A DNA stretch of 64,000 bases from Plasmopara viticola (taxonomy: Eukaryota; Oomycota; Peronosporomycetes; Peronosporales; Peronosporaceae): NCBI GenBank assembly GCA_001695595.3, contig MBPM02000037.1, positions 62,001-126,000 on the forward strand, in the 5' to 3' direction. The notes under the pieces were generated by a model. That model was not told the origin of the DNA, searched no databases, and was given only the letters and a program-made list of their open reading frames with translations. Below, one piece after another: positions 46,732 through 58,677 of the stretch. Numbering within the stretch: the first letter of the stretch is position 1; each line of letters opens with the position of its first letter. The position numbers and the translations under genes are program-made.

Positions 46732-49700
46732 CAAATATGGAAGCAACATCATCCTATCAAAGGATCCATTTTAAGACTAAGCTGTAAATTGGCTACAAGT
46801 GCTACCAGGTGCAGTAGAGCTGAGAACAGGTCTCGGACCTTTGTTTTATGCTCAGAACCAAAACAAGTTGCGGATCACTATCTGTTTAGCTCCAAGGATT
46901 ACTATCAGTCTTACAAGTAAGACTTAGTGAAACACATATATCTGCGATCGTGAACTTCGTTAGATCCATTATTGACAATTAGAAATTCATGTAGGGTATG
47001 TATTCTACATTTTTTCTTCTCGCGTGGATATTCCTACTAACTTCAGTGCACATTAAGCAGTGATAATTGGACAATATTTGAATCTCAGTACTAAGTAAAG
47101 TCTTCTTGATCGATGTTGAAAACTCCACGCATTTTATGGTAGTACTAATATTTGCGTTAAGTTCGTGTAACAACGGCCCTTAAAATTCGAGTTGCATATG
47201 AGTCTTAAGATGCCCCTCGACCATTTTGAAGCATTATCGCCAATCACGACCTTGCCCGTAAGGCGATAACAGGTGAGTGCACGGCTACTGATAGGAACTT
47301 TATACTGAAGATATAGCTAAGCGAAAAGATGTGTGCATTGAGCGGTTGGACTAGCCTCGACTTCACTAAAGAAAATTGTGTAGGCGAATAAGAGCCTCAC
47401 TTAAAGACGCGCGGCGGTCAGTCCAACTGTAAAGCTCGTAAGTCGGTTGGCCAAATGGGTCCGTTTTACGCGGTAAAGTTACATTTGTCTCAAGAAGCCC
47501 CGTCGTGATCGCTAGGATCAGCTAAACTTTCATGGGGAGTGCGCTTTGAAGCAAAGGCGCTTTCCCACTGTAATGTGCCGCAGTTGTCCCACTTCGTAGT
47601 TTTGTTCGAGCTGTTGATCAGGCTTTGGTATAACTGACTAAATGCCGCTTCAAATTTAAATTAGATGCAGCTGATACGTTGTTGTGGAAAGCGCAGTCTT
47701 TGACTTGCACGTTAAGATGATCTAATCCCCGCACACAAGAAATACATTTTTAACGTCCAGCTTGGTATTGTGCCGAAGCCTAGACATTTCGGACATGTGC
47801 TGTCTTAGACTAACCAAGTGAGCAAATTATAAGATTAACGGAAACAAATAAAAGTTTGCCTGAAGGGGTTGCCCATACCTCGGCAGCTCACCCAACACAT
47901 GATAGTTTCTGATTCAGATCGTAGCGGTGACGGTGCTAAAGCGAACCCGAGAGCTTTTCAGGCTGATCGCAAGCCACTTTGTCTTATAGCTATACATGAT
48001 GCTGACCGTAACCCTCAACAAAATATGATGCGGCTTCAAATCACGCACGTAACCGATGTGAGGTCGTGCTAGAACGATGGATCTTGAAGAAGCTAGGATT
48101 CTTCGATGCAGCGACGCAAGACCCTCGCGGCGTGCGAAGCAAATGGTCATCCTTCTTGACGCCATAGTCTTCCTCGACGGGGATTTCGCATTTGCAAGGT
48201 CTTTCTCTTTCTATTGTTTGGACTACTCACGCAACGGCTGCTCGCGTCAATGGGAGGTGGAAGACGGGTTAGAAAGCCTTTAAACATTGTGTTTGTTACT
48301 TTGATCACTGGTCTTACCCGTGAAGGGTATCGACTTGTCGTCTTTGACTACGACCTTCTCAATCGGTACCCATCGCTGGTAACACATTATAGATCAGGCC
48401 TTATTCCTTTACTTGCTGTTGTCTTTCCTGTCTTTTCAGGTGACGCCTTTCGCATTGTCGATAAGTTGAACGACAAAATAACACATTTTGTGGTGAGCCC
48501 GAGCAATAAGTCTATTTTGACAACATTGCCGCTTGCATAGTAGCCTTACCGGGTGATGATATTGATTGCTCTTTGGAGTGCCCGCAGAACGTTTTATCGT
48601 TTTGTTCGTCCAAAGAGCGAAATTTTATGGTGAAGATGGATGATGGATGTGCGCAGTAGAGCAGGAGCTACTTCAAAGACTCCCTTGCCTAAACAGCTTC
48701 TTGGCGAGCGAACCACTTTTGGCTTGCCATCCACAACGCGGACGAAGAATTTGTTGTAGATGCAGCTTTAGGCGTAGATACCAGCTTTGGCGTGGCCTTG
48801 GAAGGCGAAGCAACCTTTGAGGAGCTGTAAGAAAACGCACGTTGGTAAATAAAATGTTTGCGGATTCTGTTGCCTTGTCACAACCGACGATTATCGTACT
48901 ATCGTTTTGGAGCTCTTACTTGATCTCAAAAGTGGTCATTAATACTCCCGTGTGATTTGAATGTCACCTCAGTCGTCGTCGTGCCACTTATCGCCGAATG
49001 TGATGCCGTCAGTTGATTATGCTTTTTCAAATTCGCAGATCCTCGATTATGATCGATTTGTGTAGATTCGGCTACAAAATCATTAAATAATTGTTAGCTT
49101 TTAAATTGTCATACTTTTAGTGCGAGCGTCCTCGAATGTTTTCAGTATTTGGCGATGCGTACCAGCGACTGCATTGTTATGCAAAATACTCTCACGCATT
49201 TTACGGCATCTGTAGCGTCACAATGTCGGCATGCGAAAGATGCCATTGAGGTAGCATCAACTGACAACCAATTCGAACATACAGAGGATACCCGGTTAAG
49301 TAACTGCTGTCATGGCTTTGGTGTCGCTTCATCCCTCAAAAGCTGACACAGTCACATGAATAATCAAAAGCACTGAGACTTGCTCTGTCCTCGCTCAGCC
49401 CATATCCGAATGTGTCGCAGTATCCACTCATTTGAATCAAGTACCATTTAGTTATGAGCAGCGCCGCTATACAAGTGCAAGAAATGTTAAGATATTGCGG
49501 CTACGAATAAATTGCTATCATCTTCGTCAAACAGAATGCAACTTAAGCAAGCACGTAATTCTTGATGTTCAAATGTGCTGCACAATGCCAATTCATTCAT
49601 TTTCAGAACAAAGAAGGGTTTTCCTCAGAAAAACAGTTACACAACTAAGTCAAAATAATGTGATTCAAAACTTTGACTTTAAATTTTCTGTGGTCATAAT

Positions 49701-50073
49701 CAATTGAACACGACACCTTTTGACGGCACCATACTTGCAAACGACATGACCAAGATAATCGCGTCTTAATAAGTATTACTTTTTTTTCTTGCAGTCGGCT
49801 TTTTTTGTTACACCACGGAGCAAATCTAGACCATTGTTATTACTTGTGCACAGAGTCCATGAAAGAAAAAACTCAACGCGCATCGGAAGCTAAGTTGCTC
49901 TATGTCTATTAGGTAATACCGTCCTTTCCTCAAGGCTTTGTAGTGTGCATTACGACGTAGCTATCAATCTACGACACTGATTCTTTAATACTAGAATCAC
50001 GACATTTACATCCATCAAGTGATTGGCGCCTTACCTATTTAGAAGCCCCGCACTGTTGTCGGACTGCCACGTC

Positions 50074-51222
50074 ATGAAGACTACCGCTTCGGCGCTACTG
50101 TCCCGACGATATCCGTCAGCGTCGTCAAAATCGAGTGAAAATGGAGAAGGTTCGTCTTTTTCCGGAGGTTTACCCAAAATTTTAAAGGTACCAGATCAGG
50201 TGAAAAATGTGCTAAGGCGGCAAATTGCGACGGCGGTGGAGGACGTCCTGGATTGTATGATCAATGGAGGCACTGAAGACGCCTACTGGCGAGAAAAAAT
50301 GCGCAAGGATGGCATTGTGTACTACGAAGACAGAGACAGTGTGACTAAGAAGCAAACTCGCTTCTGTTGCGTTGGCAGCACCGAAGCCTCTGTGGACGAG
50401 GTAATCAAGCTGTTTGTCGTCTCCGACACTGACACGCTGCTACAGCGTTGTCGCATCATGTACGACAACCTTTTAGAAGCCAAGATCTTGACTGTAATAG
50501 AGTATCCGTCAAGTGACTTTCCGATGCGGTCGTCTTACATTCGCTACACCGCGTTTGAAGCAAAGCCCCTACAAAAAAACCATCGCGACATGTGTGTCGT
50601 CGTTTCGACCAATGTTATCGAACATGCCGACGGATCGATGGTCGGCTACTGCGTTTGGGACTCGCTGAATCTACCCGACATGTTCCAGCTGGATGTACCA
50701 TCGGGTTTTATTCGGACGCGTATGTTCCGCTCAGGGTATTTTGTACAGAACTCTGGTCTACCTGGTGCAGAGACAAAAGTAGTCTACATTGTTGGCATTG
50801 AAGCAGGAGGTCTCATTCCTCGGCAAACAACGCGCTATTACATGCCCGAATTTGCGCAGGTTCTCAACCGTGTCATTGCTCACCTCCGTCGTCAACCACG
50901 ACTTGACCCTCGTGCCTTTGTGCCAAAGTCCCAATGGATTGATAAACAAAAAGTCGAATTTTGCCAATGCTGCAGCAAACATTTCGGCGCAGTCAAACTT
51001 CTTGATACTCGACGATACAACTGCATGGCGTGTGGTGATGCCATTTGCCATGCTTGCCATCATTTGGAGGTTGTTCAAGTCGACACTGGTCGACAGGAGA
51101 CAGCGGGAGTCTGTGTAGGCTGCAAGACTGCAGATAGCACCAAGCCATTGACCCGACAATCAAGCAGTTCAAGATGGGACTCAACCTTTTTATCCGATTC
51201 ACTTCAGTCACCAACAAGGTAA
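50074..51222 (+). CDS. START-FYVE lipid-binding protein 2
   Basis: 382 residues, the same length as START-FYVE 1 and its closest relative. The ATG at 50074 is chosen because it aligns with that of gene 1 and follows the shared ACTGCCAC leader; the frame is open upstream without ATG. The START domain spans about 40-275 and the FYVE finger 287-352, with all eight cysteines kept and TRRYNCMACG in the basic-motif position. The first 40 residues and the last 30 have diverged most. As in gene 1 the last codons run ACA-AGG-TAA-GTG, so the stop lies inside AAG|GTAAGT. The upstream AGTGATTGG block is shared with gene 1, so the duplication included the promoter. Confidence 0.88.
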   Translation: MKTTASALLSRRYPSASSKSSENGEGSSFSGGLPKILKVPDQVKNVLRRQIATAVEDVLDCMINGGTEDAYWREKMRKDGIVYYEDRDSVTKKQTRFCCVGSTEASVDEVIKLFVVSDTDTLLQRCRIMYDNLLEAKILTVIEYPSSDFPMRSSYIRYTAFEAKPLQKNHRDMCVVVSTNVIEHADGSMVGYCVWDSLNLPDMFQLDVPSGFIRTRMFRSGYFVQNSGLPGAETKVVYIVGIEAGGLIPRQTTRYYMPEFAQVLNRVIAHLRRQPRLDPRAFVPKSQWIDKQKVEFCQCCSKHFGAVKLLDTRRYNCMACGDAICHACHHLEVVQVDTGRQETAGVCVGCKTADSTKPLTRQSSSSRWDSTFLSDSLQSPTR

Positions 51223-53699
51223 GTGTCCAGAAAAGTGCTGCTAAAAAGCCATCAGTGCGACACGGGTCTTTTTCGAAATATTGCGTAAAGTCGTCACAAT
51301 TCGTTCAGTCGCGACTTCATGCGCATTTAGTCATATGCTAATTAGTATACGGCAATTACTTAACGTTGTTTCGCTGCTTTCGCGCTTATTTACTACATAG
51401 ACTCGTGTCACAAAATTGTTAGCATCTTCTATTATCTTAAGGTGCATTCGCCATGCGAAAGAATAAGTAGCTTTATGTCTTGGCAGAATGCTTGCTGCTA
51501 AAACAAATTTTGAGCATTGAGCACGTGCAGCCAATCAAAAGTTCATCCATCGGCTTCTTAGCTTGACAACTCGGTGAACAATCTATGACATGCAGGGATA
51601 TACTCGGGTTACTGTCACGGGAATAGTAGGCATTTACAGATTAAATTAATATGCTAAGTATTGACATATAATTTCTCCAGCTCTATTTTTTAATAAGCAA
51701 CTAAATTTAATACTAATAGTCTGTCAGAGTTTTTACTACTTTTGGAAATACTGGGCACTATCGCGATGTGGTTCCACCCTGCTTCTAACACGAAAGCTCC
51801 TAATGTAATAGCGCATTGAAGCTCCTTTTAAGAATGAAAAGAAACGTCTTAAAGAAGGAGAAACACCTCTCTGGTGACATTTATACTAAAATTCGGTCTG
51901 GTCATTACGGCGATTGAACAGGCCAAGTTACTTAGCGATGGCCTAATCAGCTACCAAGCAGGTTGCTTCTATACTAAAACGTACATCCGGACTTACGGCC
52001 TTAACGCTTTGGGTGCCTACTTTAAAGACTGCACCTGCATCTTAGGAAGTGAATAAAAAGCTGATCGCTCACCGAGAAAATCGATCAGAAAAATAAGAAG
52101 GATTTGGAGAATATCGGGCAACGCCACCATGGGAGGCGCGTGTGCACTGCTTACTAGCTCTCTGTGACCCACAGACACTTTCGTCTTTACACATTCGGGA
52201 CGATAAAGGGTACCGTAAGCCTTCCGGCGAGCACTCGTTTGACCATTTGCTCACAGGGCGGCGAAGGAACCTAAACCTGTTAACGAAGATGTCAAAGCGG
52301 CTTCATTTACCAAAAAACTGTTGGGCTCCAGAGTTTGCGACTCGTCCATACAGTGCACCGACACAAGTCTCTGTCACGTAGGAGGTTCACTAACCTTATA
52401 GACAGCTTGTCCAACAAGAAAAAAGAGAGGACTACTTCTGGATGATGCCATGGTGCCGAGCAGCACGCTTGCTAGATTTACACGCCGCGAAGGCTATCTA
52501 AAGACCGCCTCCTACAAGGCGTGACCAAAATCTTTTTCTTAGATAAATTTCTTTGCTTTTGCGCAGCCTTACAGCGGCTATACGCATGCTTTCGCCACCG
52601 CATTGTATTCTGCCTATAGACATCACTCGGCGTCATAAAAAGCTCAGTGACAAGGGTACAATTCGGCACTGGAATTCCTTCGAATCAATTGAAAACACTT
52701 GAAATACAGTTCTTGTCCCTTGGGTGCCAACAGAGATGCGGTTGATGATCTGATTACAACTGCTTAATTCATATAAGAAGAACTTACGATGCTTATGTGT
52801 AATTGTTGGATACACTCCACGGAAACTTCTTTGATAATCTTATACAAAGTTAAGTTCACAACGTGAAGTGTATTATGAAACCGTGACATCAAGACTTATC
52901 TATTTCTTGAAAAGCGATCTGAATATTGATTCTAAGTACAGAATCAGGGGTAAAAACTTTAACTCACTAAGCAAAGAGCTACAGCGGTCTCGCTCCACCT
53001 TGTTGCACTTGTTGGCAATTTTACACCCGAGTCTCTTTAACAGAATTTATGTGATGCATGACAGGCTTTATAAGCTGATAGTATTACAAGATTCCGAGGG
53101 CGTGCAACGTTTAAATGCACAAACATCCAACGCGATCAGTAGGCACTCTAGGGTTCACATTTAAGGGTTCAGCTGAGCAGACAAAGTCATTTATGTCGAT
53201 CGCGCCAGCGCCAAGGACATATGCCCCTCTTGAACCAAAGCCGCTCATGATGTGCGTTACTACTTTATGTATAAAAAAGAAAGGACTTTTTGCTCTAAGT
53301 CACAGGGTTTGTAGTCTGACATGTTCAAGACGAAAAAAAGAGAGCTCTTTTGGCCATGTCGAAGATTGGTGGATGTGCATACAAACATATAACTCCTAGC
53401 AATGATCTAGTTGAGATGGCATTTTCCACACGCTGAGGCGTCAGCTGATGCAAGTCAATTTTCCACTTAAGAATGCGTACCGTGTACAGTCACGTACCCC
53501 TGCAATCCTCTGGGATGAGAAGAATCTAGATAGATTTTTTTATGAGTACCACCGTCCTTATGAATGAACGGAGCACCGACGCGGTCTAGTTGGATGCAAT
53601 CTGTGTAAGCTTGACATTGTCTGAGGAGCGCGAAAAAGCTCCATTAAATGTCAATATTTATCGTTCAGATGGCATGTGTAGCTGAAGGTTGCACCGATC
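51223..53699. other. intergenic, decayed sequence
   Basis: Short frames only (a 98-codon plus-strand frame at 52868-53164 without recognised domains). Nothing supported. Confidence 0.4.
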
Positions 53700-54400
53700 G
53701 AGTGATTAGGTCTTTATGAATTTCACGTGTGCCGATACTTCATTTGTAAAATATCCTACGTATGTGACGCGAGTAACTTCTCAAATAAGTCCAGCAATCT
53801 GAAAACCCACGGCCACCTTAATGTCCAGGATGACGTGAAAAAAGCAATATCGGTAGTTGTGCTGCAGTGTTTTTAGCTATGTGTATTTTGGAAAGGCATG
53901 AGATGTCGACATGGCTTAGCTTTGAAGAGGTACGTGCTCTATAACATGGATCGTAGTCGCAAGCCTGGCTTGTGGATTGTTGAGACAGCCATGAAGGTAG
54001 AAAAAAACTACTGTCACTGCTTGCAAGGCGTCGGGCAGGTATGATTGATGATCCAAAGCTGAAGTATGCTAGCCATACGCTAAAGCTTTATCGAGACTTT
54101 TTGCTAAGCAACAACATTAATCCCATCCTGATCGATCTTCCTGCCAATTATCTCGACTGATAGCGTCAGGCTCTGTTTGGCGGTCTCACCGTTAGTACGA
54201 TTTAGTCGAGGCATCACATCCCTTACATCAAGAAGGGTTTAAAGACAGGTAAAGCATTTGTACAAAATAAATCTTCTTCTGCTGAGAAGAAGAAGCGCTA
54301 TTTGCGCACGCATTGGTTTGAGTCGGTTGATTTGGAATGCTAGAACTTACGTTCCGATGATGACGAGGACGAACGTCCTAGATCTGGAGAGGCGCATTAG
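53700..54400 (+). pseudogene. decayed coding remnant with a BED-finger-like block
   Basis: Around 53722-53850 the plus strand reads FHVCRYFICK, then NFSNKSSNLKTHGHLN, the C-x4-C...SSNLK-H layout of BED zinc fingers found in hAT-type transposases. Further on, 54034-54400 reads DPKLKYASHTLKLYRDFLL, then IPYIKKGLKTGKAFVQN, then KKRYLRTHWFESVDLEC in one frame broken by TGA and three TAG codons. The second part is not recognised and may be a separate element. Both are clearly non-functional. Confidence 0.4.
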
Positions 54401-56547
54401 CCACTGAGCGATGTTTGTGGTACGTGCATACCGGTGATGGACCGTTTTACGATGATCTACGTCAGTACAGCCGAGGTCATAACACTGCGTTTGGAAAGCC
54501 ACTGAGAAACACTCTTAAACCACAGCACTCACTTCATGCGATGACTTTAATTTAAGGCAGTATGTATCATCACGCGTGAATTGAACCGTCGATCTCTGCG
54601 CAGAGTTCGGAGTTGCTAGCTATTGCTATGTGACATACAAGCTATGATCAGCTGTAGTACAAGACATCAAGATACGCTTCTAATGACGCACGTGGAATGA
54701 CAATTTTTTCTAGCACATTCGTCGGAGATAGTGTTTGCTACACCCGTTCAAGGGATGGATGGCTGTAGGCTAGGGAGGCATTGTAAAAGCGGCTTTGGCG
54801 CTTTGGAGAGAGTAGCCGCTACCAGCTAAGCAAATAAGTATCACGTTTGGCGTAGCACAGTTAAAATAGGATATGTTATCTGCTCGCTTTTCATCTGATG
54901 CGTATGGAGTAGAAATATACCACTGAGCGTAAGTTTTGATAAGTAATCTCTTCATTGGGCGTCAATGAAAGCATCAGTACTTTGAAAATTGATCGTGTCA
55001 ATATGGATACTAATTAAAGCGTCCTAGTAAAACCATCAGTCTAGTCACGCATAGTTCTCATTGAGCACCACAGAGCGTCTTATTTTTGACCAGGAAAGTC
55101 TTCTGTTGACTTGCCAAGAATTAAAGATAGTGGTCAGCTATGTACTCGTACAAAGGGGGTCATAGTACAATCGAAGGCAAAGTAAGCCTTATACCTACTC
55201 CGCCTGTGAATTTCTAGCAATTCCGGATGGTAGTTCTCTGGATAGCACATCCAATCATTCCCTTAAGAAAGGGCACATCAGATCAGTAAGCTCGCTACAA
55301 TCATGAGCCAAGGTGCAAAATTTGCTGTCTATAAGGCCGGTCAAAAACATCTCGTCAAGAACGGAAAATATCATAGCCTTCGGAAAGGTTTTTTAAAGGT
55401 GTTTTTTGTCGTGTTCTTTTGGTATTCTTGCCAAGAAACAGTACAAAAACAACTCTTCTTATACACTTTTGGTATTGTATGCTACCAAGAGCTTGAATAT
55501 CTGTAACTTTTGGAATTCAGTTACCCACACACCTCTGTTTAGGTCTCTGAAGCACACCTGCCATGATACATTACAACATTAAGCTGTCGATTGTTATCGT
55601 GTGGACGAGGGGTCATGAGCAACATTTAGAATCATGTATCGCATCTCCATAAATTCCTATCGAAGCTCTGTTCTCGCTCTTGGCTGTACTGTGTTACCCA
55701 CTTGTCGTCCTTCATTACCCACCATGTCTTACCACTGACGTTACCAGCAGTTGGTCGTAGTGTGATTTCCGCCTGTGGAAGTTTGCTATTTGCTATGACT
55801 AACGAACCGATGTCGACCGCTTACAAAGCTTTGTCGCCCGCACTTGGTGGCATTATGTAAATACCTATGTAACTATGTTACTCACATTGACTTCTCAGCG
55901 TTTACGAAACCTGTACTGCGAGCGGACCTTGACCACCACTTTGTGCAAACTTAGAAGGCGTTGTCATGTGTGCTTTCGGGAAAATATTGGTACCTCCGAT
56001 ACCTCTCAAGTTTACCTCAGGCGTAACTATCTCTTAAGTAAGATGCGGGAAAAACTATGACATATTCATTCATCGCTGCTCGGAGTAGGGGGGGCTTCTA
56101 TTGCATTGTCCCTCCAATTTCTTCAATGATCGCATATTTCTGGCCGCATCATGACGAAAATAGAGCTATGCATGATTTTGTTTAGAACAGGAAATGATTC
56201 TGTGCTGGCGATGTTCTCCCTTTAGCCATATATTGTGAGCTAAGCTTTATGTAGGGTAATATGCAAACCCCTATCGGCAAACTTTCTACAGTGTTCAATG
56301 AGCATAGTATTAATTTGTATTATGCATTACATAGGGTCATGTACTGCTTTCTTGCAGTTGGTGTCCAAATTATAGCTCACACAATGGAGGACGAGGCCGG
56401 ACCTAGTTGAAGCATCGTTAAAGCATTTTTATTGATAATTTGCCAAGCAAAATAATAACAATTCGCAAGAAAGCGCGAATTCGAGCAAGAACCTGTATCT
56501 CCTTGCTAGGCAGATCACCGGCTTTTGTATGCTCGTTTACTGTTAAG
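54401..56547. other. intergenic, nothing supported
   Basis: Only short frames occur, the longest ATG-led one at 55303-55506 (MSQGAKFAVYKAGQKHLVKN), unrecognised. No repeat or RNA was seen. Confidence 0.4.
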
Positions 56548-56558
56548 TTATTGAGTAA

Positions 56559-56846
56559 GGAAAAGGTTGGGGTGACGCCCTCCTCCAAGCGCGGGGGATA
56601 AATGCTCGCGCGCCTAGGGCAGGTGCTCTCGGGCATCTGCAGGTCTCTAACGAGTCTCACCCTCGACGCGACGGTCTCCAGCACCAGAGCGCCACATGGG
56701 CTCTTCCCAAGTCAGAGCTAAACAAAATGATGGAAGGCCCTCACGACCTTGGTGCCGGCTGCACTGCCCGCCGAACGAGACCCGACGTATGCGGACACCA
56801 CAGCACGTGCACAACTTGGCAACGCGATAACGTAATACATTACACA
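56559..56846 (+). mobile_element. short non-autonomous non-LTR retroelement, copy 3
   Basis: A 288 bp insertion flanked by the 11 bp direct repeat TTATTGAGTAA (56548-56558 and 56847-56857). It begins GGAAAAGGTTGGGGTGACG and has the same three-block structure as copies 1 and 2, plus a private deletion near 56801 that removes about 30 bases present in the others. The tail is short (ATACATTACACA). Confidence 0.85.
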
Positions 56847-56857
56847 TTATTGAGTAA

Positions 56858-57480
56858 CTGATACACAAAAATGTCGTCATGTATCACATTATGCTACGAA
56901 GGTGTAATCTACTTACTAAATCACAGTGATACTCGTGCGACACAGTGCGTTTTTCGGCTGGTAACTTTTCGGATACCCGTCGGACAGATGCCCATGCTCT
57001 ACTGGTGATAGAGTCTTGTGTGGAATCGTTTTCTTTAGTCTCGCAGACAAATGAAAATTAGCCGCAGTCGAACAAGCAACGCGGCGGACTCACGAAGTGA
57101 TTTTAAGACAATTGTCGCTACTGATCCCGAGACTAAGTGGAAAGCAAAGCAAATTGCCCACACTTTACTGCTTTTTAAGACAATCAGATCTCTACTTTAG
57201 TGACAGCTTTGCGATGTAGTGACTTCCTCGACGGTGACCCTTTCACAACTGATAAAGTGGGTTTTTTGGCTTTCATTGTATTCACCTCACCCCTAGGATA
57301 CAATTATGTGTCGTGCAATACTGTACAATTTCGTGGCCATATCTTTGCGGCTCTCAGGAATAGTCTTTGACTCCAGTTTGCCAATGCGATTGGCTTAAAG
57401 GTTGTTGGAAAACCTTACCTAACCGTAGAATTGCAACATTTTCGTTCTAACTGACTCGACGACTGCCACCCTCGTCGCTT
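56858..57480. other. upstream region of START-FYVE gene 3
   Basis: No gene. The last 30 bases (ACGACTGCCACCCTCGTCG) resemble the leader just before the ATG in START-FYVE 1 and 2. No clear initiator motif was identified. Confidence 0.4.
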
Positions 57481-58563
57481 ATGTCTTGGAAGGCGTCAAT
57501 GCACTCGTCGTCTTCAATACCAAGTCACACGAAGAGCGCAGTTACAGCCGACAACCTTGAGTACATGAGTCTGTCGGACGATGTAAAAAGTAGTTTAGTT
57601 CAGCAGATCTCAACCGCGGTCGAAGAATTTTTGGATTGCATGATGGAGAAAGAGCTGCAGGACGCTTACTGGCGTGGCAAGATGCACAAGGATGGTACTG
57701 TCTACTACGAAGACAAAATTAGTGTGACGAAGGAGCAGTCACGCTTTTGCTGTGTGCGCGTCACCAACGCTTCCGTCGAAGACGTCATCAAATTATTTGT
57801 CGTGTCGGATACGGACACGTTGCTGCGACGATGCCGCATTATGTATGCCAATATCATGGACGCTAGAGTTTTAAACGTCTTGAAGCATCCATCAGAGGAG
57901 TTTCCGCTGCGCTCGGCATACATCCGCTATACTGCCTTTAAATCTCCACCGTTCTTACGCAACCGTGATATGTGTGTCGTAGTGGCCACTGATGTTATTC
58001 ATTGCCCGGATGGGTCGACAATTGGCTACTGCGTGTGGGATTCACTCACTTTTTCGGAAGACTCTGGCTTTGACGTGCCTCAAGGCTTTGTTCGCAGTCG
58101 CATGTTTCGTTCAGGATACTTTGTTCAAAATTCGGGAGACCCTGGCGCTCCGACGACAATTGCGTACCTCGTGGGCATCGAAGCCGGCGGTGTTGCACCG
58201 CAGTTAGCAATGTGGTACGTCATGCCCCAATTTGGCGCTGTCCTTAATCGAATTGTTGGCCACTTGCAACGAAAGCAATTGGATCCGTCAACGTTTGTTC
58301 CGCAGTCTGAATGGACTGACAAACGTACAGCCAAACATTGTCAATGCTGCAGCAAACACTTTGGGGTCGTCAAGGTGCTCAACATTCGACGATACAATTG
58401 TATGGTCTGTGGTGCCGCAATTTGTCACGCGTGTCACGACGTCGAAGAAGTCGAGGTGCCTGGTGCCCGAAACACTACTGCTAAAGTTTGCGTGGGCTGC
58501 AAGCCTTTTTCACGCAAAGGAGCTCACTTGGCGCGCAGGTCAGCTCAGTTGAAATCAGCCTAA
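57481..58563 (+). CDS. START-FYVE lipid-binding protein 3
   Basis: 360 residues, ATG at 57481. It has the same architecture as START-FYVE 1 and 2 but is more diverged: a shorter N-terminus, START domain at about 30-260, and FYVE finger from EWTDKRTAKHCQCC through IRRYNCMVCG, ICHAC and VCVGC. All eight zinc ligands are kept. Unlike the other two it ends in a stop that is not a splice donor, after a basic tail (ARRSAQLKSA). Its separate position and lower similarity suggest it split off before the duplication that made genes 1 and 2. It lies 114 bases upstream of the AP2-like gene. Confidence 0.88.
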   Translation: MSWKASMHSSSSIPSHTKSAVTADNLEYMSLSDDVKSSLVQQISTAVEEFLDCMMEKELQDAYWRGKMHKDGTVYYEDKISVTKEQSRFCCVRVTNASVEDVIKLFVVSDTDTLLRRCRIMYANIMDARVLNVLKHPSEEFPLRSAYIRYTAFKSPPFLRNRDMCVVVATDVIHCPDGSTIGYCVWDSLTFSEDSGFDVPQGFVRSRMFRSGYFVQNSGDPGAPTTIAYLVGIEAGGVAPQLAMWYVMPQFGAVLNRIVGHLQRKQLDPSTFVPQSEWTDKRTAKHCQCCSKHFGVVKVLNIRRYNCMVCGAAICHACHDVEEVEVPGARNTTAKVCVGCKPFSRKGAHLARRSAQLKSA

Positions 58564-58677
58564 CCTTTTGATGCTTTGGAATTAGCCGCGACGTTGGAAG
58601 TGTTGCTTTATATGGGCGTTATGCGCGTTATTACATGTTATTAAAACCTGGTTAAAAATAAAATAGTGTTTGAGAAT

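Larger units (their letters stand above)
33487..50073. other. gene desert, decayed sequence
   Basis: About 16.6 kb without a gene I can support. Coding-like scraps of unknown identity occur at 33730-33954, at 37751-38074 (ATG, MAETLLLFRDIPEYISD), near 38320-38740 with in-frame stops (GDPDLDGLVHIVIIKKEYRQ; VLADYVRQKYPSTVTHR) and at 48214-48540. A minus-strand scrap at 40868-41122 is weakly retroelement-like. Small repeats are listed separately. Runs of C occur at about 35780. The pattern fits heavily mutated transposable elements. Confidence 0.45.
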
